A DNA stretch of 64,000 nt from Agelas oroides. Lineage: Eukaryota > Porifera > Demospongiae > Agelasida > Agelasidae. The stretch is from NCBI GenBank assembly GCA_949130485.1, contig OX422197.1, forward strand, positions 4,284,205 through 4,348,204. Direction: 5' to 3'. Each line of letters begins with the position of its first letter. Position 1 is the first letter of the stretch. Shown here piece after piece: positions 16,101-26,600 of the stretch. The translations under genes were made by a program, and so were the position numbers. The notes beneath the pieces are model-generated. The model searched no databases. It was not told where the DNA came from and was given only the letters and a program-made list of their open reading frames with translations.

Positions 16101-17692
16101 TGGGTGTCTACATTACCTGAATCTCAGCTCAATGATTTAATACGGAACACTTCCATTTCCGAGGCATTTGCCCAGATGGTTGAGAATGAGACATTAACTC
16201 AGCAGGATAGACTATCTGAACTAACTGGCACCCTGGATAATTACCAGCGACAACTTGACATTCTCCAGCAGCAGATATCCAGCCTAAGGACCAACATGAG
16301 TAACATCACAAGCCGTACTGAAAATGCTTACAATATCTCCACTGGTGCATCCAATGCTACTGATAACATTTTAACTGTTGCAGAAATTATCCTCAGAAAC
16401 CTACAAACTTTCAACAATAACTCCTTCGAAGTTGCAACATTGGCCATGGAGCTGTTACAAAATGTACATGTGATTAATGATAGTGCAGAGTTTGCTTTTA
16501 CCACTGCCACACAAATCCAGGAAAACATCACTCTTGCTGGCCAGGCTATTAGTTCAGCAAAACAAGTTGCTTCTCAAGCTGAAAACATCATACAACAGTC
16601 TGAACAGGTTAGTTTGGACCAATTTTCATTACATTTATGCAGTGAGTGTCTCTAGGCTTGTGTGGGTGTTATAACTAGGCTTCAAATATTTCTTTGTCAA
16701 ATTGTCTCAGAGCAGTGACCATGACATAATTTTCTGAACCACAATCACAACTAGGGTTACATCTAGGTACATGTTTGTTTTGCTCTGTACAATTTGTTCC
16801 AAACAGACTGTCAAGCACTCATAGTGTTGCTTAAGCTAACAAGTTATCCTGTAATTACAAATACTGGTAATAGACATGTAATTTAACTCCAATTTCACCA
16901 TAAAATTGAAGGTGAGTTTAATGCAAATATTGACTGTGGACCCAAGGCTCATAACAAGTAAATGCATAGAACCTCTGCTTTGTGACTAGCGAACTGAAAT
17001 GCCACACATGCGCAACTACTATAATAATGAAACGTAATTGCTTATTGATCACATTCAGAAGCCCATACCTCTGGACAGATAAGTGTGCTTGAAGAAATAA
17101 GATATGCCATCATGATCAGCAATAATACACTCTCAGTTTTTTTACTGTTCTGAAACATACAGCTACATAATGCTTTGCACTCTAATATACTTCTTTACTT
17201 CAGGATGTGACAATAGACACAGCAAACTTGGTTTCTGATGTCTCCACAAGCCTGAACTCCACCCAGGAAAGTCTAGATAATATTAACTCAAACTTGACAG
17301 CAGCTTCTGACATTCTCTTGAATCTCGAGAACCAGAGTGTCACAGTAAACCGCACAGTTCAGCTAGAAGATACAGATACCATCATTGCTCAATCAGAGGT
17401 CTTCCGGAACCAGACAAGCGAAGCAGTGGGTATGCTGCAACAAGCCTTGGTAAACATCGATGGCGTGGATATGACAAAGTTAGCTGCTGTCCAGAACTTG
17501 ACTGCTAGTGTGAGCCAGGAAATTACAACTCAAGACATCTACAATGTGTTTGTTCTTCTTAGAAATGGTCTACAAGAGCAGCAACGCATGAGACAAACTT
17601 TGGAATCGAAACTGCTACGTTTACGAGAGCAACTAGCACATTTAGCATATATAAATTCCACCCTACCGCAAGGCTGTGACAACAGTTTGTAA
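1185..17692 (+). CDS. Laminin gamma-like chain (LN, LE, L4b, LE, L4a, LE, coiled coil), 11 coding exons
   Basis: Secreted basement-membrane chain expected to join a laminin heterotrimer. Exons: 1185-2148, 3991-4170, 7325-8227, 8378-8524, 10536-10703, 10890-11010, 11355-12703, 13705-13995, 14188-14325, 15358-16607, 17204-17692. All phases agree and the sum is 6,000 nt (1,999 aa plus stop). Domains: signal peptide (residues 1-26, core AVVLFLLGSIC); LN domain (about 27-262, with TNSTCGTPP and ETWWQSEN); EGF-like LE repeats; laminin IV type B (about 466-682, starting PGYFFPAIDYILLEAEDA); LE; laminin IV type A (about 880-1083, with YLGNRLSSYGQ); LE; coiled coil (about 1425-1985, many N-glycosylation sequons). 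The end, STLPQGCDNSL, resembles the gamma-chain C-terminal cysteine motif. No LG domains follow, which argues against an alpha chain. Start: ATG 1185 or 1203 both keep the signal peptide. The type IV-B module is unusual for a gamma chain. Confidence 0.9.
2149..3990. other. Laminin intron 1, with small hairpin and short tandem duplication
   Basis: The intron has no gene. It contains a short hairpin near 2818-2864 (AGCCTCGTACCCAG against CTGGATACGAGGCT). It also has a 57-bp-period partial duplication at about 3211-3306, built on ATAACCTGGATTTGAAGCT followed by GTGAGACTAGCT. Confidence 0.5.
4309..4895. repeat. Degenerate repeat region in laminin intron 2
   Basis: Blocks recur here with changes: ACACAATTCTAGGAAAAAC twice, TTCATCGGT...GAGTTTGACGA twice, ATTGTGATTCT twice, and CAATTTAACGTAAG-like edges at both sides. 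It looks like an old repetitive element with internal duplications. No coding sequence is seen. Confidence 0.4.
5949..6524 (-). pseudogene. Ty3/Gypsy retrotransposon integrase fragment, degraded
   Basis: The minus-strand reading gives a retrotransposon integrase: a zinc-binding N-terminus (ISRMKTLARLFVWWPGMDGD, then CHTCQ) followed by catalytic-core pieces VVVDAYLKWLEV and MDNGPCF. The second histidine expected in the HHCC finger is absent (the sequence reads LHAKYPAISRM), and the region of the final glutamate is not recognisable. No intact reverse transcriptase or LTR pair was seen beside it. It lies in laminin intron 2, antisense to the gene, and is most likely a dead remnant. Confidence 0.75.
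8525..10535. other. Laminin intron 4, no gene seen
   Basis: About 2 kb of AT-rich intron. I saw no coding exon, RNA gene or clear transposon ends. Confidence 0.4.
12704..13704. other. Laminin intron 7, no gene seen
   Basis: One kilobase between exons 7 and 8 with no convincing coding or repeat signal. Confidence 0.4.
14326..15357. other. Laminin intron 9, no gene seen
   Basis: One kilobase separating the last LE exon from the coiled-coil exon. No other feature was recognised. Confidence 0.4.
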
Positions 17693-18471
17693 GTCATGCA
17701 CTTACTTACACTGACTACTATGCAAACTCTTTACTCTATAACACAAAAACTATATATTTATTCTTGCTCAATAGTTGTGTAGTTTTATTATATCCCTTTT
17801 TGAACTGCTTTAGATGACTTATTTTTTTACTTCAACATTTCAAAACTGTATTTATGCGCTGAATGATCCATGACCTTTTATTTACACAGTGATGTATTTT
17901 GAGTATCACAAAACTCTTACAAGTAGTAGCAGGTAACCTTAAGGCTGTAGGTCATGTATACTTGTCATTGGGTAATGAACAACTGAATGACATTTCAAAC
18001 CACTACAGCATACTGTCTAACATTGGCCACCCTGCTTCTCTGAGAAAATCCTCATTAGCTTTGCTTGTAAAATAAGGCTAAAATGGATCAAAGCTAGAGG
18101 TGGTACATTACTTACATCCCTATTGGATAGCTGATCACAATCTCAGCAGAATTCCACATAGACTGCATTCACACTTTCCACTGTACCATGGATAAAAAAA
18201 TTAAGAACTTTATAGTCTGTAGATTCGTGAGCACCATCTATCTGTGAAACTTCCATATTCACAGGAAGCCAGTAGAGAAGAAGAATTCACAGCTGTCAAC
18301 AATGCTTCAGAATCCAATATACATATACACTTTGCCTCCATGGCCTCCTACTATGCCCATGATAATAAATTCGACCTGTAAAATCACCATCTAGGGAAAC
18401 AAATTTCACAACAGTAACCAAATCACATACCAATTCACAGGACTAGTGTACAGTATGTATTTCATGGTTCG
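17693..18471. other. Convergent intergenic spacer between laminin and aprataxin genes
   Basis: The two genes point at each other across about 0.8 kb. The spacer must hold both 3' UTRs. No further coding exon is visible. Confidence 0.5.
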
Positions 18472-18477
18472 TTTATT
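18472..18477 (-). terminator. Polyadenylation signal overlapping the aprataxin stop codon
   Basis: On the minus strand the stop TAA is embedded in AATAAA, so the hexamer and the stop codon overlap. This would give a very short 3' UTR if used. Confidence 0.45.
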
Positions 18478-19090
18478 GCTGGTGCACCTGGATGTGAGCT
18501 TTCAGCTTAGGCATATTAGGGAGTTCAATATGACAAATATGGCACTTTAAAGGCAGTTTCAACATTGCCTCATACTTTTCTTTATCCAAACGTACATTTC
18601 CGGAAGTCTCAAGAATTCTAATTATATCTTCAGCATCCTTAAAGAACCCAGATGTGAAGGAGTTCCAGTGTTTCTTGGTCTTGAGACAGGCTGAGTCAAA
18701 GTCCTGACTTATGACATGCATGTGTAACCTTGCCATACTTGGAACTGCATGATAGCCATGCCGAAATTGGAGAGAAGGCATTTTTGCCTTGAGTTCTTTT
18801 TCCAGCTGCTCTCCATGTCTCAGCATGTGCTTCAAAAGCTCAATGTGTGACCTGTCCAGTGATCTGAGGTTTGCAATATTCTCCTTTGGCAGTACCAAAT
18901 AGTGATGCTTTGCTTTAGGATATGCATCCTTGATAGTGACTGTCCTTTCATCAGACTGCACAACCATCTCAGGGTTCTCCATTGAGGCAAGGAGTTGTGA
19001 GCTCCAGTGAACAGGGCCAGCAGTTGGTTTGCGCTTCGCTGCTGGAGGTGTCACATCAGCCCCATCAGCTTTACTAAAAACACGCTTCAT
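18473..19090 (-). CDS. APTX: Aprataxin-like DNA deadenylase (HIT domain plus C2H2 zinc finger), intronless
   Basis: Predicted to remove AMP from abortive 5'-adenylated DNA ligation intermediates in the nucleus. The 205-residue protein has a basic N-terminus (PPAAKRK), a HIT domain (about 27-140, with VIKDAYPKAKHHYLVLPK-like core VTIKDAYPKAKHHYLVLP), the active-site segment RLHMHVISQDFDS, the aprataxin-typical KKHWNSFTSGFF, and a C-terminal zinc finger CHICHIELPNMPKLKAHIQVH. The FHA domain of vertebrate aprataxin is absent. The whole reading frame is one exon, unlike the intron-rich neighbours, so it may be a retrocopy or an ancestrally compact gene. The HIT triad has Arg at its first position; the two following His are kept. 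Confidence 0.93.
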   Translation of the reverse strand: MKRVFSKADGADVTPPAAKRKPTAGPVHWSSQLLASMENPEMVVQSDERTVTIKDAYPKAKHHYLVLPKENIANLRSLDRSHIELLKHMLRHGEQLEKELKAKMPSLQFRHGYHAVPSMARLHMHVISQDFDSACLKTKKHWNSFTSGFFKDAEDIIRILETSGNVRLDKEKYEAMLKLPLKCHICHIELPNMPKLKAHIQVHQQ

Positions 19091-20244
19091 AGTGTCTTTA
19101 GTGATGACTGTAGAATGATATTTGTTCAGTGATGACAGTTACATTCAAACTGCTGTAGGAGGTATAAAACCAATAGCATGTGAATATTGCTTGCTTTATT
19201 TCACGTTTTCCCCTCTTTATGTCTATTACGTTTACGTCGAGTTTTCTAACTGTTGAGTATTCCAGCTTCATTTGGCCTATGTAAGTTCAACTGCTGATTC
19301 TTGTCAATTAGGGTGCATATGAAATCTAATACTGACACAGCATCTCTTCAGGCGGACTTCACCCCTTTGGTTAATATCTAAAGGCCACTTCCCCCCTGAT
19401 CACATGAGCAAGTATGCGGCTAGCAGTAGGGATGCCTGAAAACAGTTCAGCCCCCCATGAGAGACGGTGGTATTTGGCAACAAGTACAGTAACAGGAATA
19501 GCTACAGGTTGCTGATAATTCACACGAGACGTATGTGTGCACACCATCCTACGCTCTTGCTGCAATTCAATGCTACTATATGCCCCTAACTGTATACCAT
19601 TCCCCTCATTAACTTGCCAATACCAGTATGGTTTGAGCTGCCCCTAGCCTTGTTTCCAGATGTTGACTTGTAGCCATCTATAGCCAGTTAGAATTACTTT
19701 CAACCTCAAGAAAATGGAAGCTATTCTCTGTGTATACAAATGCGAAGATGCTTTCTTACGGTTACCAACTAGTTTCTGTAAGTCAGTAAACTGCGAGTTA
19801 ATTGCTATCAATTGCATGCTTGACCACAAATAAAGTGAGTTGGGTACAGGGTGGGGTAGCTATGCCGTTGTCTTGGTAGTCTCGCCATTGGTAAATTTAT
19901 CAGCCTGAGTAAGCATTGTTTTGTGGTAGCTATTTTTTCAACTTTGTAAATATGCTACTTTCAAATATCTTATCCACGTAAACAAGTACATGAATGTTAC
20001 AATTTTATTTTATAGAATTATCGCAAAAATGGCTTGCATGTGCAAACAGTTGGTACCTGGCCATTTCTCTCCTCCTACACAGCCTGGGAATGAAGCTAGA
20101 GCTGCCCCCAGCATCATACTCTCAAGCCTTACACATGTCTAGATACTACACAGCCATTTTAAATGGCAATAATGGGCACTTTTAATGGAACTCAAGTACA
20201 GTGAGAGTTCCTTAAGCGTCATGTTACTGTGTATTACGTATACG

Positions 20245-20448
20245 ATACGATGTTAGGATCTTGGACACTTCACGGTAGTCGGCAAAATTTTTATTGCAAT
20301 GTTTCGATTATACTCTGATAATTTTCTTCAGGCAACTCTTCTTCAGGCAACTCTGATAATCTTCTTCAGGCAGTTGCCTGATAATCGAAACGTTGCAAAT
20401 AGAAATTTTGCCAACTACCGTGAAGTGTCCAAGATCTTAACATCGTAT
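20245..20448. mobile_element. Hairpin MITE, about 204 bp
   Basis: The two halves are near-perfect inverted copies over about 65 bp. Arms start ATACGATGTTAGGATCTTGG on the left and ATACGATGTTAAGATCTTGG on the right (read inward). The centre has three copies of CTTCAGGCA(A/G). There is no coding capacity, and a single strand would fold into one long hairpin. Confidence 0.75.
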
Positions 20449-22214
20449 TGTACAGTGAGAGTTTCCAAGCTCACGAAGTCAAGGAGGCAAAGCCTACTTA
20501 GTATAGTGAGCTTATAATTCTGGAAGCACACAACATTCTTCTCTTTGCACAGATTTGACTATTGGACAATGTAATGTTACAGAACTGGTGAAGTCTGATA
20601 AATGGCTTATACACTTTTTATGCTTTGTGTATATTATGGCAGTAAGCATTATCAATCTGCCAGTATGATCAAGTAGCACCTAGGCTCGTTCCCAGGCTGA
20701 AGGCTAGTAACGACCTCATTTTAAGCCAGCCTTTTTTCTGATGGTGGATGCCTTGAGTGAGGCTTGCTAGACTTTAAAGCAGTGAGTATTCCTCATGTCA
20801 TCAAATATAGTAAGTATTCTTGAATGAGTCTGTGAAGAGAAGTGGCTGTGTTTCCACAAGGCCGTAGGAGGCACTATAGCAAGTACAGCCATGGCCATAC
20901 CAGTTCATTGAGCTACCATGATTCTGTGCTGCTGATTGTAGTAAGTGTGCAAGACTAAATCAAGGTGCAAACTTCAAACACTTAGAAACATGGATCGAAT
21001 GGTTGTCCTAGAAGGGGTAATTTTAAAAAATATTTCAGCGGGATCATGCCTCCAGACCCCCCTACTGATGCCATATGCTTTGCATGTCATTCCTTCTGAA
21101 CTTGGACAGAAAGGTCTCTTCTTGCTTTTTATAGCCCTGTTTCAGGTTAAATAAAGGCAATCCAAGTTCTAATTAGAGAAAAGAAAATGTGGTATTTGCT
21201 GTGCTTCAACACGTGCATTCATCACACCAATTCTATAGTTATCTCTGTCACTGCTACTTAGATCGATTTATGCTAGACTCATTATTACAATTATAAGGGC
21301 AAAAATCCATAGAACGTAGAGGTCTAACTACTCACTTAATTTCATCACAAAATCTTGAGAGTGGCAGATATGTGCCATTTGAAGAGCACCAACTCGTGAT
21401 CTCGCTGCCGTGAATATTAAAGAAGTCGCAGAAATGCTATCGCAAACGGCCTGAGGCCGAGTAGTTGTGGAACTTGTCCTGGTTGCGCAATTGGTGATCT
21501 ACCAACCACGTGGATCTCACAGTAGTGACTGTGACAGTGTGAGGCCTAGGGTTGATAGCAAAGGTAGGTGCATCAAAACTACCATTGTGGGATTAGGCCT
21601 GAGCAGTCCAGAGGACCTTGAGGTTAACGTGTTTATGCTAGCTACAAGCTAGATCCATAATTTGGCATTGTTATACATTTTTCTTGTTGGGTATATTTTC
21701 TTTTGCTACAGGTCGAAGATGATGCGAAGACCGAAGGATAGATCAGAGCCAGGTGCGTCTTGTACCAGGGCAAAAAGATACGTCTATTAAAGCAAGGGGT
21801 GGCAACTTACATACATATCTCCTGTAGAAGCAATTTACAGCTGGGCTCAGAGGTGGATCCAAGTTGGGGGGGGGAGGGTGGGGTGCATGGGGGGCCCGTG
21901 CACCCACCTTTGGGACTGAGCAATTGCGAATGCGGAGGTTTACCGCACGATTAGCACACGTAGCTACTCCAACACAACACACATCTTGATAAGAATCACT
22001 GCTTCATCTCCTGCAAACATAAAGCACTCAAATCTGCAGCTCCCAAGAGATGGCCCTGTGGCAATACCTCAAATACAAAGGCTGATTCTGAAGGGAAGGG
22101 GGCTCTGAGAAACGACCATATGATGAATTGCCTGAGTTAGACTCCTGCAGTGGCCATAATCTTGCGTGGTTGTGGTGGTATTCGATGGCCTCAGAAGGAA
22201 TTTCATATAGTCTT

Positions 22215-22262
22215 GATTTCAAAATTTTCCTGGAAGAGCATGCCCCCAGACCCCCCTAGAAC
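22215..22262. repeat. Dispersed repeat core, GCATGCCCCCAGACCCCCCT
   Basis: The segment AAAATTTTCCTGGAAGAGCATG, followed by CCCCCAGACCCCCCTAG, recurs with changes at 21,014-21,060 and 51,812-51,864. It marks a dispersed non-coding repeat family. Confidence 0.55.
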
Positions 22263-23697
22263 CCTGTGCTCTATACATGCACAGACAACTGCACGCTATG
22301 TGCACTGCACCACACCAATCCTCACTCCGTATGGGTGCCCACCTTCTTCTATCTCTGGATCTGTTCCTAGGGCTCATAGTGGAATTCAGCCTCTTCAAGC
22401 CGGCAAGTACTTACTAAGATCTGATTGAGGGATCCAGATGAGCTCTGAGGAAAATATCAATGGTTCAGCATAGTCTTGTAAACCAGACCAAACCAACCTG
22501 CTTTTGGTAATCTTCCTTCCCCGCGTGTGATACTGAAAGTGATCTTTGCTGGGGTTGGTTGGGTCTGGCTTGTGAGACTAGTCTCAGCAGATATCCCCAG
22601 ATACCTTTGAACCACTGTAAACTAAAAGGCTTATGCATTAGGTTGATAGTAAGTGATGCATGATACTCATTCCCAGATTGTTCAATTTAGAACATGCAAA
22701 AAAATTTTTTATGTACATGTATATATTAGTCTTGTGCAAAGACTGCCAGGTACATGTAACTGTGAACACAGAGTGCAACCGAACAGATGTGATGTGTTTT
22801 TTCACAGGAAATGAATATCTATCAAGTGAGATAGCCTGACTACTGTTACGTTTATCAGAGTTGTAGAGGTGCTGTGAATACCTGGTAATCTTTATGGGAG
22901 ACCTTGATGGTTACCCAGAAGAATGACTTTTAACTTGCATAAACCAGCTAAGGGATGTAGCGAGGCTGTTTTGGTATTAAACAGTGTCTCACCATTCACT
23001 TATGCAGTATCTACACAGGTAACGAGAACAGACAAAGGGCCTTCTATCCATGAAGCCTGGAGAGAGGCAAAGTTGACAAACGTTGGAAACAAGGCTGTGT
23101 AGTAAACTAACTCTTGAAATGCACCTATGTACAATATTGCAGCAAACTTACTGCACTCTGCTTATGGCGCTTTCTAGCTCTAACTTCAGGACAAACATCC
23201 CCCACAAGACTTGCCTGGTATTTGCAGCTCCCCTGTAACCTCTAATACAGATAACAATAGCAGTGCTACTTTGCTTGCACATGCCTTGTTGGCAAGTTAC
23301 AAAGCATTTCCATTTCTGATCGAAGATGCATAATTCGTAACTATTGTTGTAGTTCTATTCATCTGTGTTTCTGCTTTTTTCAGTGACCCCATACCCAGGG
23401 AGTCTGAATAGAGACTGCATGTCAGATTAGCCATAGAGATAAAATCTGGGAGTGTCCTGTGAAGGAGGCTAGGCTTCTAACTCATCCTCCACAACACCTG
23501 GGCCCTCCACAACACCTGGGCCCTCCCTCTCTCTTGTCTCTAGGACCTCATACTATATTAACTCCCCATTTGTAAGGGTTCAGGAGGGAATGCTCATTCA
23601 ATCAGCACATAGGTCCGTACTGGTGTGGTTTGTTTTGTTTCTGGAGTCTTCTACTCAGCCTGCAAATGTTCATTAACTTCACAATTTTCTCCTGCAG

Positions 23698-26600
23698 AGA
23701 GCACAGTTCAGCAGATGAAAAAAGTTATCTTTAAGTTGGATGCTCCATGTAGTGCCCTCTGCACTAATCGAGATGGAACACTTTTAGCTGCTGTTGGCAG
23801 AAGAGGTAAGGAAAGTATGCCATTCACGACTGTAAAAGAAAAGAAGGTGGATTGTTTGGACAACTGGAAAAACTGTTAGGATTGCCAACGTTTTTACTTC
23901 TATGTAAATAATAGATGTGGTTGGTACCGTATTGTCCCGGGCAAGCGCCCATGGGCGCTCGCAGCTCAAGCACCAAAAATTGGGGGTGGGCGGTTACATG
24001 GAGGAGGTGCTCAAATGATTCGACTGTCCCCACGCAAGCGCCCACCTCAGATGCGAAGTTAGCTGGCAGGGTGTACCAAATCGACCTGCATCGTGGCTTC
24101 GCTCGTGTTTCGTCGAGGCCAGCCCGATGGTTGGAAAAGCTGTATTGTGCTAGAAAGTGGACCGACTTGTAGCCTCGGTGCCAAGCTTCCGCAGCGTTCC
24201 TCCCTTGCAGTACGCGAATTTCGTGCTGCAAGCGAAGAATGCTGCGAACAAGGCTACGGACGGGTGTTTGCGAAACTTTGATGCCGGATGTCGTGGCGCC
24301 TGAAGCACCACAGCTATGTAATGAGCTCAGCGGACCTACTTTCGATCCACTACGCAAAAATTTAGCATGGTGGGTGGTTACATGGAGGACCTTAAAAAAC
24401 CACAAAACTGTCAAAATTGGGGGGTGGGCGCTTGCCCGGTACAATATGGTAATACGAATTTGAGCTACGTTGGATTATGGTAGAGACAGTTCTCCTCTTT
24501 CTAAATTATCTCAGCCTTACTACTCCTTCAGGGGTCCATGACTACCAAATCGGTTGACTTGTTACTTCCCTGTGAGAGGTCAGGAGTGCATCTTTTGTAT
24601 CTAACGCCCACCACATAACAAGGGCCCACACCCTTATTTTCATTTGTGCAAGGTTGAGATGTCATGTATTAAGGTCCTCCTACACCAAATGAAAGTATGA
24701 TCACTGATACAGCAATTCTTGTGGGAACATAACAGCTAAATTTCAGCAGTATTTCTCTCTGAAGTGAAGCAAATCTAAACCGCATCCCAAGATGCTCAGA
24801 GTTTAATTGGAGCGAGCGTGACGAACCCCACACTAGTGAGTTGAAGTGCGATTTTTCGTATATACTTATTTTGTGTTTGTCTTTCCGTAGGATTTTTTGA
24901 TGCTATAATTTAATGTTTAACAGCCATGAGTGTTGTGCATAGGAAGCCATAGGACTGCCTATTCAATAGTTGGTGGGAAAAAAGGCAGAGGGGATGTGCA
25001 TCGTGCCCAGGATAGGACCTCTTGCCTGAAGATCATGCACTCGATCTCTTTTGGAAGTCCGTACCCTGACCTGAGATGCTTGGAGGGTCAGTTGAAGGAC
25101 AGGGAGGTTTAGCATCCTGTCCTGGTTCCAGGGAAGATGTAGTCTGACCCTCCAAGGCTCCTGCTTTCTCTCTACTCTTATTACTCTCTCTGGCTATCTC
25201 TCGCTCTCTCAGGTTTTGGTTAGTAAGAGATTCATGTGTGTGAGCTCAGAACCGTGATATCATATATATAATGATTCAGAGTTGGGGGTAGAACGCTAGC
25301 TAGTGGTTAACTACACCTAGTGAGCAGGCTTAAAATGTCGACCTACTAAGAACCGACGACAGATCTGCTAAAGTCTTGTAGATAAGCTGTGCTCTCCCAT
25401 CTGCCTAGTAGTTGAATTGTGGAATCGGCAATGCCACATTGTGCGGCTGTCGTAGCGGCGCCGATCCTAAAGCTGTGATCTACGTATTTAGATTGGTCAA
25501 TGCCGGAAGATGATAACGTGTCCTGAACTTTTGCAACAAAGCGTCTGCGTGTCAGGGGTTGACTGCTCCTGAAGCGGAAGAGTGGGCCTTCGCTGCCTCC
25601 TCGGATGGCCAGGTAAGCCATCATTACGGCAATAAGGCATAGGTCGTTATTAGTACGGCCAATATACAAGTTCACATCCTTTCTGAAGGGGTCCGTCTTG
25701 GATGCCTTGATACGAACTTCCGTGCGTCAACCGCGATATCTTTAAATGACAGATGGGCGGTAGGGTCGTAGGTGTCTTGTGACGGAACTGTAATTTCTCT
25801 TGCTCTCATGAATCCGAAGAAACATTTTGTTGAAGCCGCCCATAGCATGATGTGGTCAAAGTTGTAAGCTGAATTGTCCCATACTCGCTTAAGTTGGCGA
25901 AGGATTGTGGGCGTGATTGGTAGGTGGGGTCGGGATTGACGCCCTTGTTTGGCTTGTTGCGATTTGATGCCTCTCATGACCTGGGACAGGCGAGGCATGT
26001 CTCCGAGGTTGGGGTTTGGGTAGCCACCGGACATTTGGAGGTGGCGAACTGCAGATAGGTACGTTTTAATCGTAGAGTGTGCTAGGCCTTTATTGGCTAA
26101 GTGTGCAACGTAATAGCGTTTTTGAGATTTTCAGAGACTGGGATAGGTGATTGATTACAGGATGAGCAGAAGGTGATAAACCGTGTTTTTGCTGACATGT
26201 AGGTCCTGGTGGTTGATGGGGCTAGACCCTGGATATAATATTCCCGAACTGATTTGCCAAGGTGGTCAAGGTCCAGTTGGGTTGCTGGGTGATGAGGGCT
26301 TTGTAAAGCAAGGTTGGGATTGGGGTTGGTGTTGGCTGGGCCTGTGGGTAATGAGCAAGAAAGTGAGGGAGATTGTTTCTGGAAAGAGTGTCAACTAAGT
26401 CATTGTGCTTTCCTGGTATGTGCCTACTTTCAAGGGTAAAGTGGAATGAGCATTCAGTGAGGGCAAGACACCTCATGAGGTGCATCGCGTTGTGGTCTTT
26501 ACTCTGCCGGGTTCGGATGATGTGGACTACAGCCATGTTGTCGCAAAGGGCTCTAACAGTTTTTCCTACCAAGTTGCGGCCCCAAATGGCTGTAGCGATT

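Larger units (their letters stand above)
19091..23697. other. Intergenic region between aprataxin and WDR24-like genes
   Basis: The region is 4.6 kb without a supported gene. It holds the hairpin MITE at 20,245-20,448, copies of a CATGCCCCCAGACCCCCC-type repeat core near 21,014-21,060 and 22,215-22,262, a G-run at 21,866-21,878, and an imperfect hairpin at about 22,475-22,567 (ACCAGACCAAACCAACC against GGTTGGTTGGGTCTGG). Upstream exons of WDR24 may also lie here but were not recognised. Confidence 0.45.

Noticed and set aside
1185-17692. Laminin alpha chain because both L4a and L4b occur
   Set aside because: No LG domains follow, and the coiled coil ends with a cysteine motif and a stop, as in gamma chains.
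23824-24444. Minus-strand 206-residue open frame
   Set aside because: It lies almost wholly within a MITE with inverted ends, shows no domain, and partly overlaps the end of WDR24 intron 1 sequence; a chance frame.
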